Position numbers and translations under genes: made by a program | The notes under the pieces: generated by a model | The model's input: only the letters and a program-made list of their open reading frames with translations | Database searches by the model: none | Told to the model about the DNA's origin: nothing | Source of the DNA: Thermomicrobium sp. 4228-Ro | Lineage (GTDB): Bacteria; Chloroflexota; Chloroflexia; Thermomicrobiales; Thermomicrobiaceae | Assembly: GCF_026241205.1 (NCBI RefSeq) | Contig: NZ_JAPFQM010000001.1 | Location: forward strand, 124,001-188,000 | Reading direction: 5' to 3' | DNA: 64,000 nt | Part shown: in pieces, positions 9,028-17,579 of the stretch | How positions within the stretch are numbered: the stretch's first letter is position 1 | How the letters are laid out: each line of letters starts with the position of its first letter

Positions 9028-9092
9028 CGACCGACGTGCAGCACAGGAAGAGAGCAGCCCAGCACCCCAGTGGAGAGACATATCCGTCCATA

Positions 9093-9122
9093 TTGACGTT
9101 GCATGCGCCCCGTGGTTACGAT
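9093..9122 (+). promoter_or_regulatory. Candidate sigma-70-type promoter for the ABC transport operon
   Basis: TTGACG at 9093-9098 and TACGAT at 9117-9122 are separated by 18 bases. They lie in the 223-base gap before the operon's first gene, giving a leader of about 120 bases. The match is reasonable, but no transcript data support it. I see nothing else definite in this gap. Confidence 0.4.
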
Positions 9123-9250
9123 TCCATCGAGCGGCCAACCGGGGTCGCATCCCACACATCTCCAGGCCGGGTCATGCGCTACTTGCTGACACATACAGTG
9201 TTTTCGGCCGCTCGATTCGCATCGGCGAGACATCTCGGGACGGTGACCAG

Positions 9251-10372
9251 ATGGTGACTGTGAAATCCTCGCTGACGATCCAGTCGGGACAGCAGGGCCT
9301 GGGTGCCCGACTCCAATTGATCGAACTCACGAAAGTGTACGGGGATGTGGTGGCTGCCGATCGAGTAACACTCGATATCGCACCAGGAGAGTTCGTCACC
9401 CTCCTCGGGCCCTCCGGGTCCGGCAAGACGACCACGCTCATGATGGTGGCCGGCTTCGTCATCCCGACCTCCGGCCAGATCCTCGTCAACGGCGAGGATA
9501 TCGCTTTCAAGCCCCCGCACAAGCGAAACATCGGCATGGTGTTCCAGAACTACGCGCTGTTTCCGCACATGACCGTCGCCGAGAACATCGCTTTTCCACT
9601 GAAGATGCGAAAATGGTCGCGCCAGGATATCGAACGTGCCGTGAAGGAGGCGCTCCAGCTCGTGCGGCTACCTGGATTCGAGGAGCGGTACCCCCGACAA
9701 CTTTCCGGTGGACAGCAACAGCGCGTCGCGCTCGCGCGGGCATTGGTCTTCCGACCGCCGGTCTTGCTGATGGACGAGCCACTCGGTGCTCTCGACAAAA
9801 AGCTGCGTGAAGAGATGCAGCTCGAGATCAAGCACATACAGGAATCGCTCAACATCACGACGATCTACGTGACACACGACCAGGAGGAAGCGCTGACGAT
9901 GTCGGATCGTATCGCCGTGATGCGCGACGGGCGGATCGAGCAAGTCGGCACACCACGGGAACTGTACGAACAGCCGGTGAGTGATTTCGTGGCGAATTTC
10001 ATCGGCGAATCGAACCTGCTCACTGGACGGCTAGAGCGACACGATCGTCGCTCGTACCTCGTGACGGAGGATGGCTGGCGGATCGCTGTACCGGCTCCGG
10101 ACGATATCGGACCGGGGGAGCCGATCACCGTCGCTCTTCGCCCCGAGCGGATCGTGATCGCTGAGGAGCGAGGCGACAATCGCGTCGAGGGAGTAATCGA
10201 AGAGGTCATCTACGTGGGCGAGGCGACCAAGTTTCGCGTACGCATCGGGAACGATCGGTACCTGACAGTGAAGCAACCCAGCCGACTGGAGACGATGCGC
10301 TGGCAGCGGGGCGATCGCGTTATCCTGAGCTGGCGCCCAGAGGACGCGGTCATCGTGCGAGCCCAGCGATAG
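9251..10372 (+). CDS. potA: ABC transporter ATP-binding protein, PotA family
   Basis: A 373-residue ATPase of the spermidine/putrescine-type (CUT/POPT) class. Walker A is GPSGSGKT (residues 53-60), the signature is LSGGQQQRVALARAL, Walker B is LLMDEPLGALD, and the H-loop is TIYVTHDQEEAL. The last 110 residues form a TOBE-type regulatory domain (ESNLLTGRLERHDRR, ALRPERIVI). It would power import of the ligand captured by the binding protein at 13311 through the two permeases. It heads the operon; the FAD oxidase gene starts nine bases after its stop. The ligand is not shown by the ATPase itself. Confidence 0.92.
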   Translation: MVTVKSSLTIQSGQQGLGARLQLIELTKVYGDVVAADRVTLDIAPGEFVTLLGPSGSGKTTTLMMVAGFVIPTSGQILVNGEDIAFKPPHKRNIGMVFQNYALFPHMTVAENIAFPLKMRKWSRQDIERAVKEALQLVRLPGFEERYPRQLSGGQQQRVALARALVFRPPVLLMDEPLGALDKKLREEMQLEIKHIQESLNITTIYVTHDQEEALTMSDRIAVMRDGRIEQVGTPRELYEQPVSDFVANFIGESNLLTGRLERHDRRSYLVTEDGWRIAVPAPDDIGPGEPITVALRPERIVIAEERGDNRVEGVIEEVIYVGEATKFRVRIGNDRYLTVKQPSRLETMRWQRGDRVILSWRPEDAVIVRAQR

Positions 10373-10381
10373 GAAGGCGGC

Positions 10382-11614
10382 ATGAGCACTGCTCTCCCGA
10401 ACCAGGCGAACGTCGTCATCATCGGTACCGGTGCCTTCGGCCTGTCGGTGGCTGCACAGCTCGCACGAGCCGGGGTGACGGACGTTCTGGTACTGGATCG
10501 TTTCGCTTGTAGTTCGCAGACGTCTTCTCGGGCAGCTGGCCTCTTCAAGCTCGTACAGGCAGACGAGCTGCGAACACACCTGGCCCGGTTGTCGACTGAG
10601 ATCGTCCGCTCGTTCCACCGCGAGATGGGCGTACGCATACCGTACGTGCATTCAGGAAGCCTCCTCATCGCCCGGAGCGATCGTCATGCGGACGTGATCC
10701 AACGGGAGATCGCTGCCGCGCGCGCGTGGGGTGTAGAAGTCGAGCTGCTCTCGCCTACCGAGGCGAGCCGGTTGGCACCGTATCTCGCTGCGCAGCCAGT
10801 GCGTCTCGCTGCCTACGTTCCTGGTGACATCTATATCGAGGAGCCAGCGAGCCTTCTCGCGAGTTACCGCATCGCCGCCGAGCGTTTCGGGGCCCGGATT
10901 GTCGAGCAGGTACCGGTGACTGGTGTCGTCGTCGAGACTGGAGCCGTGCGTGCAGTCGAGACGCCACACGGCCGCATCCGAACGGAGATTGTTGTCGACG
11001 CCGCGGGTGCGTGGGTTCGTTCGGTAGCCAAACTCGCTGGGAGCGACCTCGCCGTGATGCCGGTGCGACACCAGCTGGCCATCACGGAAGCCATGCCGGG
11101 TACGAAGCCGGAACAACCGATCGTGCGGATCATCGACGCTGCAGTCTACGTGCGCCCCTGTCGTGGTGGCCTGATGTGGGGCGGTTTCGAGGCGAACCCA
11201 CTCCCCCTCGACCCAGCAACCCACGGAGAAACGTTCTCGATCGATAGGCTACCGCTCGATTTCGGAGTCCTGCAACGCTTGGCCGAGGCGGTGCGGGACG
11301 TTGTCCCGGTATTGCACGATGCGCCGATCCAAGAGCATCGCGGTGGGCTCTTCACGATGACACCAGACGGGCGCTTCCTGGTGGGACCGGTACCTGGTGT
11401 GACAGGATTCTGGGTACTGAGCGGTTGCAACGGCAGCGGATTCTCCTTCTCCCCTGCACTCGGTTGGATTCTGGCGGAGTGGATCGTTGCAGGAACGCCA
11501 CCACTCGACGTGAGCCTCCTCGAACCGGCTCGCTTCGCGAGTCCATACGACGATGCGACACTGCGTCAAACAGCGATCTACCAGTACACGCACTATTACG
11601 AGCCGGTCGAATGA
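10382..11614 (+). CDS. FAD-dependent amine oxidase-like protein (DAO family)
   Basis: A 410-residue DAO-superfamily flavoprotein. The FAD-binding fold is VVIIGTGAFGLSVAAQLARAG (from about residue 11) with VLVLDRF ending the second strand. The C-terminal flavin region reads MTPDGRFLVGPVPG and GCNGSGFSFSPALGWILAEW. The overall pattern is closest to sarcosine oxidase/dehydrogenase and glycine oxidase-type enzymes, which oxidise the C-N bond of secondary amines. Placement between the ATPase and the hydrolase and binding-protein genes of one ABC operon suggests it degrades the imported compound. GGAAGG precedes the ATG. The specific substrate is unknown. Confidence 0.87.
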   Translation: MSTALPNQANVVIIGTGAFGLSVAAQLARAGVTDVLVLDRFACSSQTSSRAAGLFKLVQADELRTHLARLSTEIVRSFHREMGVRIPYVHSGSLLIARSDRHADVIQREIAAARAWGVEVELLSPTEASRLAPYLAAQPVRLAAYVPGDIYIEEPASLLASYRIAAERFGARIVEQVPVTGVVVETGAVRAVETPHGRIRTEIVVDAAGAWVRSVAKLAGSDLAVMPVRHQLAITEAMPGTKPEQPIVRIIDAAVYVRPCRGGLMWGGFEANPLPLDPATHGETFSIDRLPLDFGVLQRLAEAVRDVVPVLHDAPIQEHRGGLFTMTPDGRFLVGPVPGVTGFWVLSGCNGSGFSFSPALGWILAEWIVAGTPPLDVSLLEPARFASPYDDATLRQTAIYQYTHYYEPVE

Positions 11615-11632
11615 GGGAGAGGCAGGCGAACC

Positions 11633-13243
11633 ATGGCTGCACCCATGCATGAGGCCAAACGGACAGCATTTCGCTGGATCGAGGAGAATGCTCATTGGCT
11701 TTCTGAATTCGACCTCGAAATCTGGCGGTATGCCGAGCCAGCCTGGCGCGAATACAAATCGGCCCGCGCGTACGTGGAACTCCTGCGGAAGCACGGTTTC
11801 CATGTCGAAGAGGGGTCAGGCGGGATGCCCACCGCGTTCGTCGCAACATGGGGAGAAGGGCGTCCAGTGTTGGGCGCGTATGCCGAATACGATGCCGTGC
11901 CGGGGAACTCGCAAGAGCCGGTTCCCTATCGGAAGCCGCGGGAGGGACTGCATCCGTGGGCAGCCGGTCACACCGACCCGCACTCGATGCTGGGAGTGGC
12001 TGCATTGACCGGAATCCTGGCGGCCCGCTATGCCATGGAGCGCCATAGACTCCAGGGAACGTTACGGTTCTTCGGTGAGCCAGCCGAGAAGGTGTGTGGT
12101 TCCAAACCGGTCCATGCCGCCAAAGGCTATTATGACGGATTCGACGCGTTCATCGCTTACCATCCGGCGTACTACCCGAAGGGAACCAACACGGTCGCCT
12201 GGGAGACGCACTGCGGCTCGTACTGGAGCTGTGTCTTTACATTCGAGTGCGTCGAACCGGAAAAGTGGATTGATCGGAGCCTCTTTCCTGATGTCGGTGG
12301 TGCTCATGCTGCCGCGCGTTGCCCGGGAGCGATCGATGCGCTGTGCCTGATGTATACGATGACGAAGTACACGAAAGAAGCGATGTTTCCTCATACCGGT
12401 TCGTGGACCCTCAACGAGTTCGTGCTGGTAGCTGGCGACGCGACAGCCGATAATCTGCCGCCACGCTTCGCACAGATCCAGTATGCCTGGCGTTCTCCGA
12501 CTCTCGGTATCCAGGAGCAAATCTATCGTGTCCTGGCCAATAACGCGAAGCGTGCAGCCGAGGCGACCGGCTGCCGGGTGTCGGTGCGGTGGGTGACCAA
12601 GACGCGGGTCGGGCTTCCGAACCTGACGCTGGCACGGGCAACCTTCGAGAATCTCGAACTGGTAGGTCCTCCGCGGTATAGCGAGGAAGCGCGCGATTTC
12701 GCCCGGGAAATTCAACGGAACCTCGAGATCCAGCCGATGGACGATCCGTTCATCGACGACGTCGAGCGGATCGTGCCACCGGAAGAATACGAGGCGAAAA
12801 TCCGCTCCGCACTCCCAGAGTGGCAGCGAAACTTTACCTCGGACGACTACGTCGAATATACCTGGCATGCGCCGACAGTTCGCCTGTTCACTGCACGACC
12901 ACGTCTTCGGCCACCGCGTCCCGATTACGCATACCCGGCCTGGGCCGACAACGCGTTGGGCGGTAGACCAGAGATCGTCGATCCGGGAATGTTCGTGGCT
13001 GGCAAGGTCATCGCGGCGACTTTGCTCGATCTCGTGCTGTACCCGGAGTTGTTGGAACAGGCCTGGAGCGAATTTCGGGAGCGAACTGGCGGTGGTATTG
13101 GCGGCGACCGATGGGTCGCGCCGCTCCTGCCAGCGGAGTTTGCGCCTCCGATCGATCTGCGCTGGCCGGAGTACGTCACGACAGTTCGCGGAGAAGAATG
13201 GTGGATTCCGACGCCGAATGAGCAGGCGTACACGGAGCTCTAA
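11633..13243 (+). CDS. M20D-type amidohydrolase (AbgB-like), divergent
   Basis: A 536-residue protein related to AbgB and other M20D amidohydrolases, which cleave N-acyl amino acids. Visible family features are GAYAEYDAVPG (residues 81-91), AGHTDPHSMLGVAAL (111-125), LRFFGEPAEK (144-153) and FIAYHPAYY (173-181). By eye, the usual GHxCGH ligand motif is GHTDPH, the EE pair is AEK, and the late ligand histidine is not obvious, so the metal site looks altered. The protein is about 50 residues longer than AbgB. GAGGGAGAGG precedes the ATG. Its operon position suggests it cleaves an imported amide before or after the FAD enzyme acts; this is inference. Confidence 0.75.
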   Translation: MAAPMHEAKRTAFRWIEENAHWLSEFDLEIWRYAEPAWREYKSARAYVELLRKHGFHVEEGSGGMPTAFVATWGEGRPVLGAYAEYDAVPGNSQEPVPYRKPREGLHPWAAGHTDPHSMLGVAALTGILAARYAMERHRLQGTLRFFGEPAEKVCGSKPVHAAKGYYDGFDAFIAYHPAYYPKGTNTVAWETHCGSYWSCVFTFECVEPEKWIDRSLFPDVGGAHAAARCPGAIDALCLMYTMTKYTKEAMFPHTGSWTLNEFVLVAGDATADNLPPRFAQIQYAWRSPTLGIQEQIYRVLANNAKRAAEATGCRVSVRWVTKTRVGLPNLTLARATFENLELVGPPRYSEEARDFAREIQRNLEIQPMDDPFIDDVERIVPPEEYEAKIRSALPEWQRNFTSDDYVEYTWHAPTVRLFTARPRLRPPRPDYAYPAWADNALGGRPEIVDPGMFVAGKVIAATLLDLVLYPELLEQAWSEFRERTGGGIGGDRWVAPLLPAEFAPPIDLRWPEYVTTVRGEEWWIPTPNEQAYTEL

Positions 13244-13310
13244 CACCTTGTGGCAGAGTTCGGTTGTGAGCTTGCGTGAGGATGGAGTCACGAGCAAGGA
13301 GGGAGTAGCG

Positions 13311-14537
13311 ATGGCAACCCAGTGGGATCGACTGTTGCGAGAACTCGAGCGGTCCGGGCGCGTGGACCGTCGTCGGTTCCTGCGACTCCTTACTGTTACC
13401 GGGCTTTCGATGGCCGGAGCCGGTGCATTTGCTGCATGTCGTGGCGGCGGAACGACACCGACGAGTGCTCCCGCCGGCACGACGCCAGCAGTGACGCCGA
13501 CGGAGAGGCCCAGTGAAGGTCTGGCGTCGGTACCCGGGTATGACAACCCCAATAAGTGGAAAGGGAAGACGCTCGTCTTCGCTGGCTTCGGTGGGGCGAT
13601 GCAGGACGCGCAGCGGAAGGCGGTTCTGGAGCCGTTCGCACGCCTCACCGGCGCGACGATCGTCGAGGATACGACCGACATCGGCAAGCTGAAGGCGATG
13701 GTCGATGCTGGATCGGTCGAGTGGACAGTCGCACAACAGGGAACCTTCGAGAGCCGTGTACTGGGCAAGCAGGGATACTTGGAGCCAATCGACTACTCGA
13801 TCGTCGAGAAAGCGAACTTCTTCGAGGACGTTGCTGGAGAGTTCGATGTGGCGGTGATCTACTGGTCGCTCATCCTCGCGTACCGGACGGACAAGTTCGG
13901 AAACAATCCACCGCAGGGGTGGGCAGACTTCTGGAATGTCGAGAAGTTTCCTGGACCGCGCGCGATGGACAAGGTTGACGGTCCGGTCGGGAACTTGGAG
14001 TTCGCGTTGCTCGCAGACGGCGTCCCGAAGGATCAGGTCTACCAGGTGCTCCGCACGGCGGAGGGAGTCGAACGAGCCTTCCGCAAACTCGACGAAATCA
14101 AACCGCATGTGACGGTCTGGTGGGAAGCGGGTGCGCAACCGGCGCAGTTACTGACGGACGGCGAGGTCGACCTGGCACAGGCCTGGAACGGGCGGATCGA
14201 CGCTGCCCAACGCCAGGGTGCACCGATCGCGATCCAGTGGAACGAAGGACTGCTGAGGACCGACTCCTTCATTGTCCCGAAAGGGGTGAAAGAAAAAGAA
14301 TTGGCGATGGATTTCATCAACTTCGCAACGCGCCCGGAAGTCCAGGCTGAGCTCTCGAAGTACATTCCATACAGCCCGACTAACGCCAAAGCCTTCGATC
14401 TCCTACCAGAGGATCTCAAGGCCCGGTTGCCAAGTGCACCAGCTCAGAAGGAGAAGCAGCTCTTGGCCGACGCATCGTTCTGGCTCGAGAATCTCGATCG
14501 CCTGACGGAGCAGTTCAACAACTGGCTGACTCGGTGA
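13311..14537 (+). CDS. ABC transporter substrate-binding lipoprotein, PotD-like, Tat-type signal
   Basis: A 408-residue extracellular solute-binding protein of the spermidine/putrescine (PotD/SBP type 8) class. The N-terminus has a twin-arginine motif (DRRRFLRLL, residues 19-27), a hydrophobic stretch and a lipobox ending at C43 (AFAAC), then a Gly/Thr/Pro linker. This suggests export through Tat and lipid anchoring outside the membrane. The mature part contains FAGFGGAMQDAQRKA and WWEAGAQPAQLLTDGEVDLA, typical of the class. AAGGAGGGAG precedes the ATG. The ligand could be a polyamine, opine or amino-acid derivative; the neighbouring hydrolase and amine oxidase favour an N-substituted amino compound. 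Confidence 0.9.
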   Translation: MATQWDRLLRELERSGRVDRRRFLRLLTVTGLSMAGAGAFAACRGGGTTPTSAPAGTTPAVTPTERPSEGLASVPGYDNPNKWKGKTLVFAGFGGAMQDAQRKAVLEPFARLTGATIVEDTTDIGKLKAMVDAGSVEWTVAQQGTFESRVLGKQGYLEPIDYSIVEKANFFEDVAGEFDVAVIYWSLILAYRTDKFGNNPPQGWADFWNVEKFPGPRAMDKVDGPVGNLEFALLADGVPKDQVYQVLRTAEGVERAFRKLDEIKPHVTVWWEAGAQPAQLLTDGEVDLAQAWNGRIDAAQRQGAPIAIQWNEGLLRTDSFIVPKGVKEKELAMDFINFATRPEVQAELSKYIPYSPTNAKAFDLLPEDLKARLPSAPAQKEKQLLADASFWLENLDRLTEQFNNWLTR

Positions 14538-14545
14538 GCACCGCG

Positions 14546-14571
14546 CTGGGGGCGGCACGAGCCGCCCCCAG
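14546..14571 (+). terminator. Intra-operon GC hairpin between binding protein and permease genes
   Basis: A perfect 11-bp stem (CTGGGGGCGGC with its complement) and an ACGA loop start 9 bases after the binding-protein stop. There is no T-tract, so it is more likely an attenuator or an mRNA 3'-end stabiliser than a full terminator, a common way to make more binding protein than permease. Confidence 0.7.
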
Positions 14572-14643
14572 TCGATACGATTGGGTCGAGTGCAGGGTAG
14601 AGTTCGCTGTTCCGACACATGGGACTGATGAAGGACCAGGGCA

Positions 14644-15546
14644 ATGACAACCGGCGATCTGCTCGCTGATGCAACCCCACAGCGAAGCGTGGTGAGTCGG
14701 CAGCTCGAGATGCGCCGACAACTCGGATACCTCCTTCTTCTTTTGCCGGCATTCGCGCTTCTCGTTCTCCTGTTCGTCTACCCGATCGCTCGCCTTCTCG
14801 TGACGTCTCTGTATGCTGACGGGCAACTGACCCTCGAACACTACCGTCGTATCGTCGAGGTCGATCTGTATCTCCGTGTTTTGCGTACGACCTTCGTGAT
14901 CGCCCTCCAGGTCACAATCATTTGTCTCGTGTTGGGATATCCACTGGCGTATTTTCTGGCGACTTTGCGACCGCGAACCGCGCGCTTGCTGATGATCCTC
15001 GTGCTTATTCCCTTCTGGACCAGTATCCTCGTGCGCACCTATGCCTGGATGGTTCTGTTGCAACGTCAGGGAGTCTTCAACCGGTGGCTCCTCGAATTGG
15101 GATTGATCGATGAGCCCCTGCGGATGATGTACAACCGAATTGGTGTACTGGTCGGCATGTCACATGTCTTGCTCCCGTTCATGGTGCTGCCGACCTATGC
15201 CGTCATGCACGGTATCGACCGCACGTTGTTGCGGGCCGCAGCGAATCTCGGTGCTTCGCCAACGCAAGCCTTCTTGCGCGTTTTTCTTCCGCTGAGCCTG
15301 CCCGGCGTGGCGGCGGGCAGTTTACTGGTTTTCATCCTCGCACTCGGCTTCTTCATCACGCCCGCCCTGATGGGCGGTCGAACAGACATGATGATCGCGC
15401 AGTTGATCGAGACGCAGATTCGCACCGAACTCAACTTTCCCTTCGCCGCTGCCTTGGCAGCTGTCTTGCTCGTGATCACGTTATTGATTTTCGCGATTTA
15501 CAACCGCTTGCTTGGCATCGATAAGATGTTCGGGGGCGGCTACTGA
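14644..15546 (+). CDS. potB: ABC transporter permease, PotB-like
   Basis: A 300-residue inner-membrane protein with about six hydrophobic helices. The EAA-type loop that docks on the ATPase lies near [24 protein letters not shown]. This is the first of the two permeases of a PotBC-type pair. It starts about 100 bases after the binding-protein gene, beyond the hairpin, and its TGA shares one base with the ATG of the next permease, so their translation is coupled. The substrate follows from the binding protein and remains unknown. Confidence 0.88.
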   Translation: MTTGDLLADATPQRSVVSRQLEMRRQLGYLLLLLPAFALLVLLFVYPIARLLVTSLYADGQLTLEHYRRIVEVDLYLRVLRTTFVIALQVTIICLVLGYPLAYFLATLRPRTARLLMILVLIPFWTSILVRTYAWMVLLQRQGVFNRWLLELGLIDEPLRMMYNRIGVLVGMSHVLLPFMVLPTYAVMHGIDRTLLRAAANLGASPTQAFLRVFLPLSLPGVAAGSLLVFILALGFFITPALMGGRTDMMIAQLIETQIRTELNFPFAAALAAVLLVITLLIFAIYNRLLGIDKMFGGGY

Positions 15547-16406
15547 TGGGACGTGAGGCACAGGCACTCGAACTCACGATGGCGGCGATCGAGCGTCGAC
15601 CGCGCCGGCGAGCTGTGTCGTGGTCCCGCATTCTGCTCGGCCTGTTCAGTGCAGCTGTCTTGATCTATCTCGTCGCACCAGTCCTGATCGTCATCCCCAT
15701 GTCGTTCAGTGCAGCCAAGTACTTGTCTTTTCCACCGCCCGGCCTGTCGCTACAGTGGTACGAGAACTTCTTCGCACGGTCCGACTGGACATCGGCGACC
15801 ATACAGAGCATTCGCGTGGCACTCACGGTTATGGTGCTGTCCACGGTCCTCGGTGTGGCCGCTTCGCTCGCACTGGTGCGTGGATCCTTCCCGGGAAAGG
15901 AGTTCGTGAACCTGATCATCGTGTCTCCACTCGTGGTACCGACGATTATCGTGGCGATCGCAATCTATGGTTTGTATGTGCGCTTGCACCTGGTGCAGAC
16001 GTTCTGGGGACTCGTGCTGGCACACACGGTTCTGGCCATTCCGTATGTCATCGTGAATGTCACGGCGACGTTGCGCGGGTTCGATATCCGCCTCGAACAT
16101 GCGGCACAGAGCTTGGGTGCCAACGGCTGGCAGACCTTCCGGTACGTGACCTTGCCGCTGATCAGCCCGGGCATTTTCGCGGGGGCGGTGTTCGCCTTCA
16201 TTGCGTCGTTCGACGAGCTGATCCTGGCCCTGTTCATCGCCGGAGCGCGCGGGCGAACCCTTCCGATGCGGATGTTCGAAGGCCTTCGCATGGAAATCGA
16301 TCCGACCATCGCCGCAGTGTCCTCGATGCTGATCACGTTCTCCGTCCTCGTACTCGCTTCGGCTGAACTCGTTCGGCGACGAGGCCGCAGTGAGCCTTCG
16401 GGGTGA
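15546..16406 (+). CDS. potC: ABC transporter permease, PotC-like
   Basis: A 286-residue inner-membrane protein with about six helices and the ATPase-docking loop AAQSLGANGWQTFRYVTLPLISPG. It pairs with the preceding permease; the start codon overlaps that gene's stop by one base (TGATG). The N-terminal 25 residues are basic and cytoplasmic before the first helix. The AI-2E transporter gene starts six bases after its stop and may be read from the same transcript. Confidence 0.88.
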   Translation: MGREAQALELTMAAIERRPRRRAVSWSRILLGLFSAAVLIYLVAPVLIVIPMSFSAAKYLSFPPPGLSLQWYENFFARSDWTSATIQSIRVALTVMVLSTVLGVAASLALVRGSFPGKEFVNLIIVSPLVVPTIIVAIAIYGLYVRLHLVQTFWGLVLAHTVLAIPYVIVNVTATLRGFDIRLEHAAQSLGANGWQTFRYVTLPLISPGIFAGAVFAFIASFDELILALFIAGARGRTLPMRMFEGLRMEIDPTIAAVSSMLITFSVLVLASAELVRRRGRSEPSG

Positions 16407-16412
16407 ACCGCG

Positions 16413-17579
16413 ATGCCGCAGATCATCGTCAGTTGGGGAACCAGCGGCCCATCGCGGGAACGGATCTGGCTACGCCGCGGACTAACCCTCTTGACTGTGG
16501 CCGCAGTCTTCTGGGTTTTTTGGTCTGTGCGCGGTGCTCTGCTGCCCTTCATCGTGGGAGCGATCCTCGCCTATCTTCTCACCCCGCTCGTCAACCTGTT
16601 CGAGCACCTGTTACCCTCCCGACGACGATTCCCGGGACCGACGAGGACGCTCGCTATTCTCCTCACCTACGCTGTCGCGCTCGTCACCTTGGCCGGCATC
16701 TCGTTCTTGTTCGTTCCGCCGCTGGTACGGCAAACGAACGAGTTCATCCAGTCGGCACCCGAGTACTGGAGTGCGATCAACGAACAGGTCAATGACTGGT
16801 TGGCTCAGTACCAAGCCAATGTTCCACCGAGCGTCCGGGCACAAAGCGAAGGGGCACTCGGGTACCTCTGGTCGATGGCGCTGCAGGCGTTTCAGCGAGC
16901 GATGCGCCTGACGTTCGGGGCAGTTGGAGCAGCGATCGGCTTCTTCTCAGCTGTCGTTCTCGTTCCCTTCTGGATGTACTACGTGCTCAAGGACAGTCGG
17001 CGTGCTGTCCAGTGGTTTTACGGCTTGTGGCCTGAGGGGTGGCGACCTGACGTCCAAGCAGTCGTACAGATCGTCGACCGCACGTTGGCGGCGTACATTC
17101 GAGGGCAGCTGTTCTTAGGGCTCATCATCGGTGTCGCGGTCGGCGTGGCGATGTGGGTGATCGGAATCACCCAGCCGATTGTCCTCGGACTCATCGCCGG
17201 TGTCCTGGAACTCGTTCCGATCCTCGGTCCGATACTGACCTTCATCGTGATCGCACTGGTCGCACTGGCGACCGATCCCAACAAGCTGGTCTGGGTCGGC
17301 CTCGCCTTCATCGTGATTCAGCAACTCGAGAACAACCTTCTCGTGCCGCGAGTGCACGGGTACGTCGTCGAGATGAATCCCGCTGTGGTCATGGTGCTCG
17401 TTGTCACCGGCGGCGCACTGTGGGGTGTGCCCGGAATGATCGTCGCGGTGCCCCTCGCAGCGGTAGCGCGAGATGTCTTCCGGTACTTCTATCGGCGTTG
17501 GAGCAATTCGGTATCTGTTCCGTCGGTGCTTTCGACGGTCGAGGTCGCAGACGAATCGTCGACGTCCAGCGATCCTTGA
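16413..17579 (+). CDS. AI-2E family transporter (UPF0118 membrane protein)
   Basis: A 388-residue polytopic membrane protein of the AI-2E/UPF0118 family. It has two N-terminal helices (LTLLTVAAVFWVFWSVRGALLPF), a soluble middle segment, and the conserved C-terminal block of helices (GVAVGVAMWVIGITQPIVLG, GVLELVPILGPILTFI, VGLAFIVIQQLENNLLVPRV). Members have been described as AI-2 exporters or Na+/H+ antiporters, so the name does not fix the function. Its last 91 bases lie within the antisense lysS gene, a tail-to-tail overlap. Confidence 0.9.
   Translation: MPQIIVSWGTSGPSRERIWLRRGLTLLTVAAVFWVFWSVRGALLPFIVGAILAYLLTPLVNLFEHLLPSRRRFPGPTRTLAILLTYAVALVTLAGISFLFVPPLVRQTNEFIQSAPEYWSAINEQVNDWLAQYQANVPPSVRAQSEGALGYLWSMALQAFQRAMRLTFGAVGAAIGFFSAVVLVPFWMYYVLKDSRRAVQWFYGLWPEGWRPDVQAVVQIVDRTLAAYIRGQLFLGLIIGVAVGVAMWVIGITQPIVLGLIAGVLELVPILGPILTFIVIALVALATDPNKLVWVGLAFIVIQQLENNLLVPRVHGYVVEMNPAVVMVLVVTGGALWGVPGMIVAVPLAAVARDVFRYFYRRWSNSVSVPSVLSTVEVADESSTSSDP

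Noticed and set aside
9028-9250. Possible small gene in the gap before the ABC operon
   Set aside because: Only short frames without ribosome sites or family likeness were seen; the gap is better explained as a promoter and leader.
12062-13768. A 568-codon minus-strand frame
   Set aside because: It is antisense to the M20D hydrolase and the start of the binding protein; no domain or ribosome site was seen.
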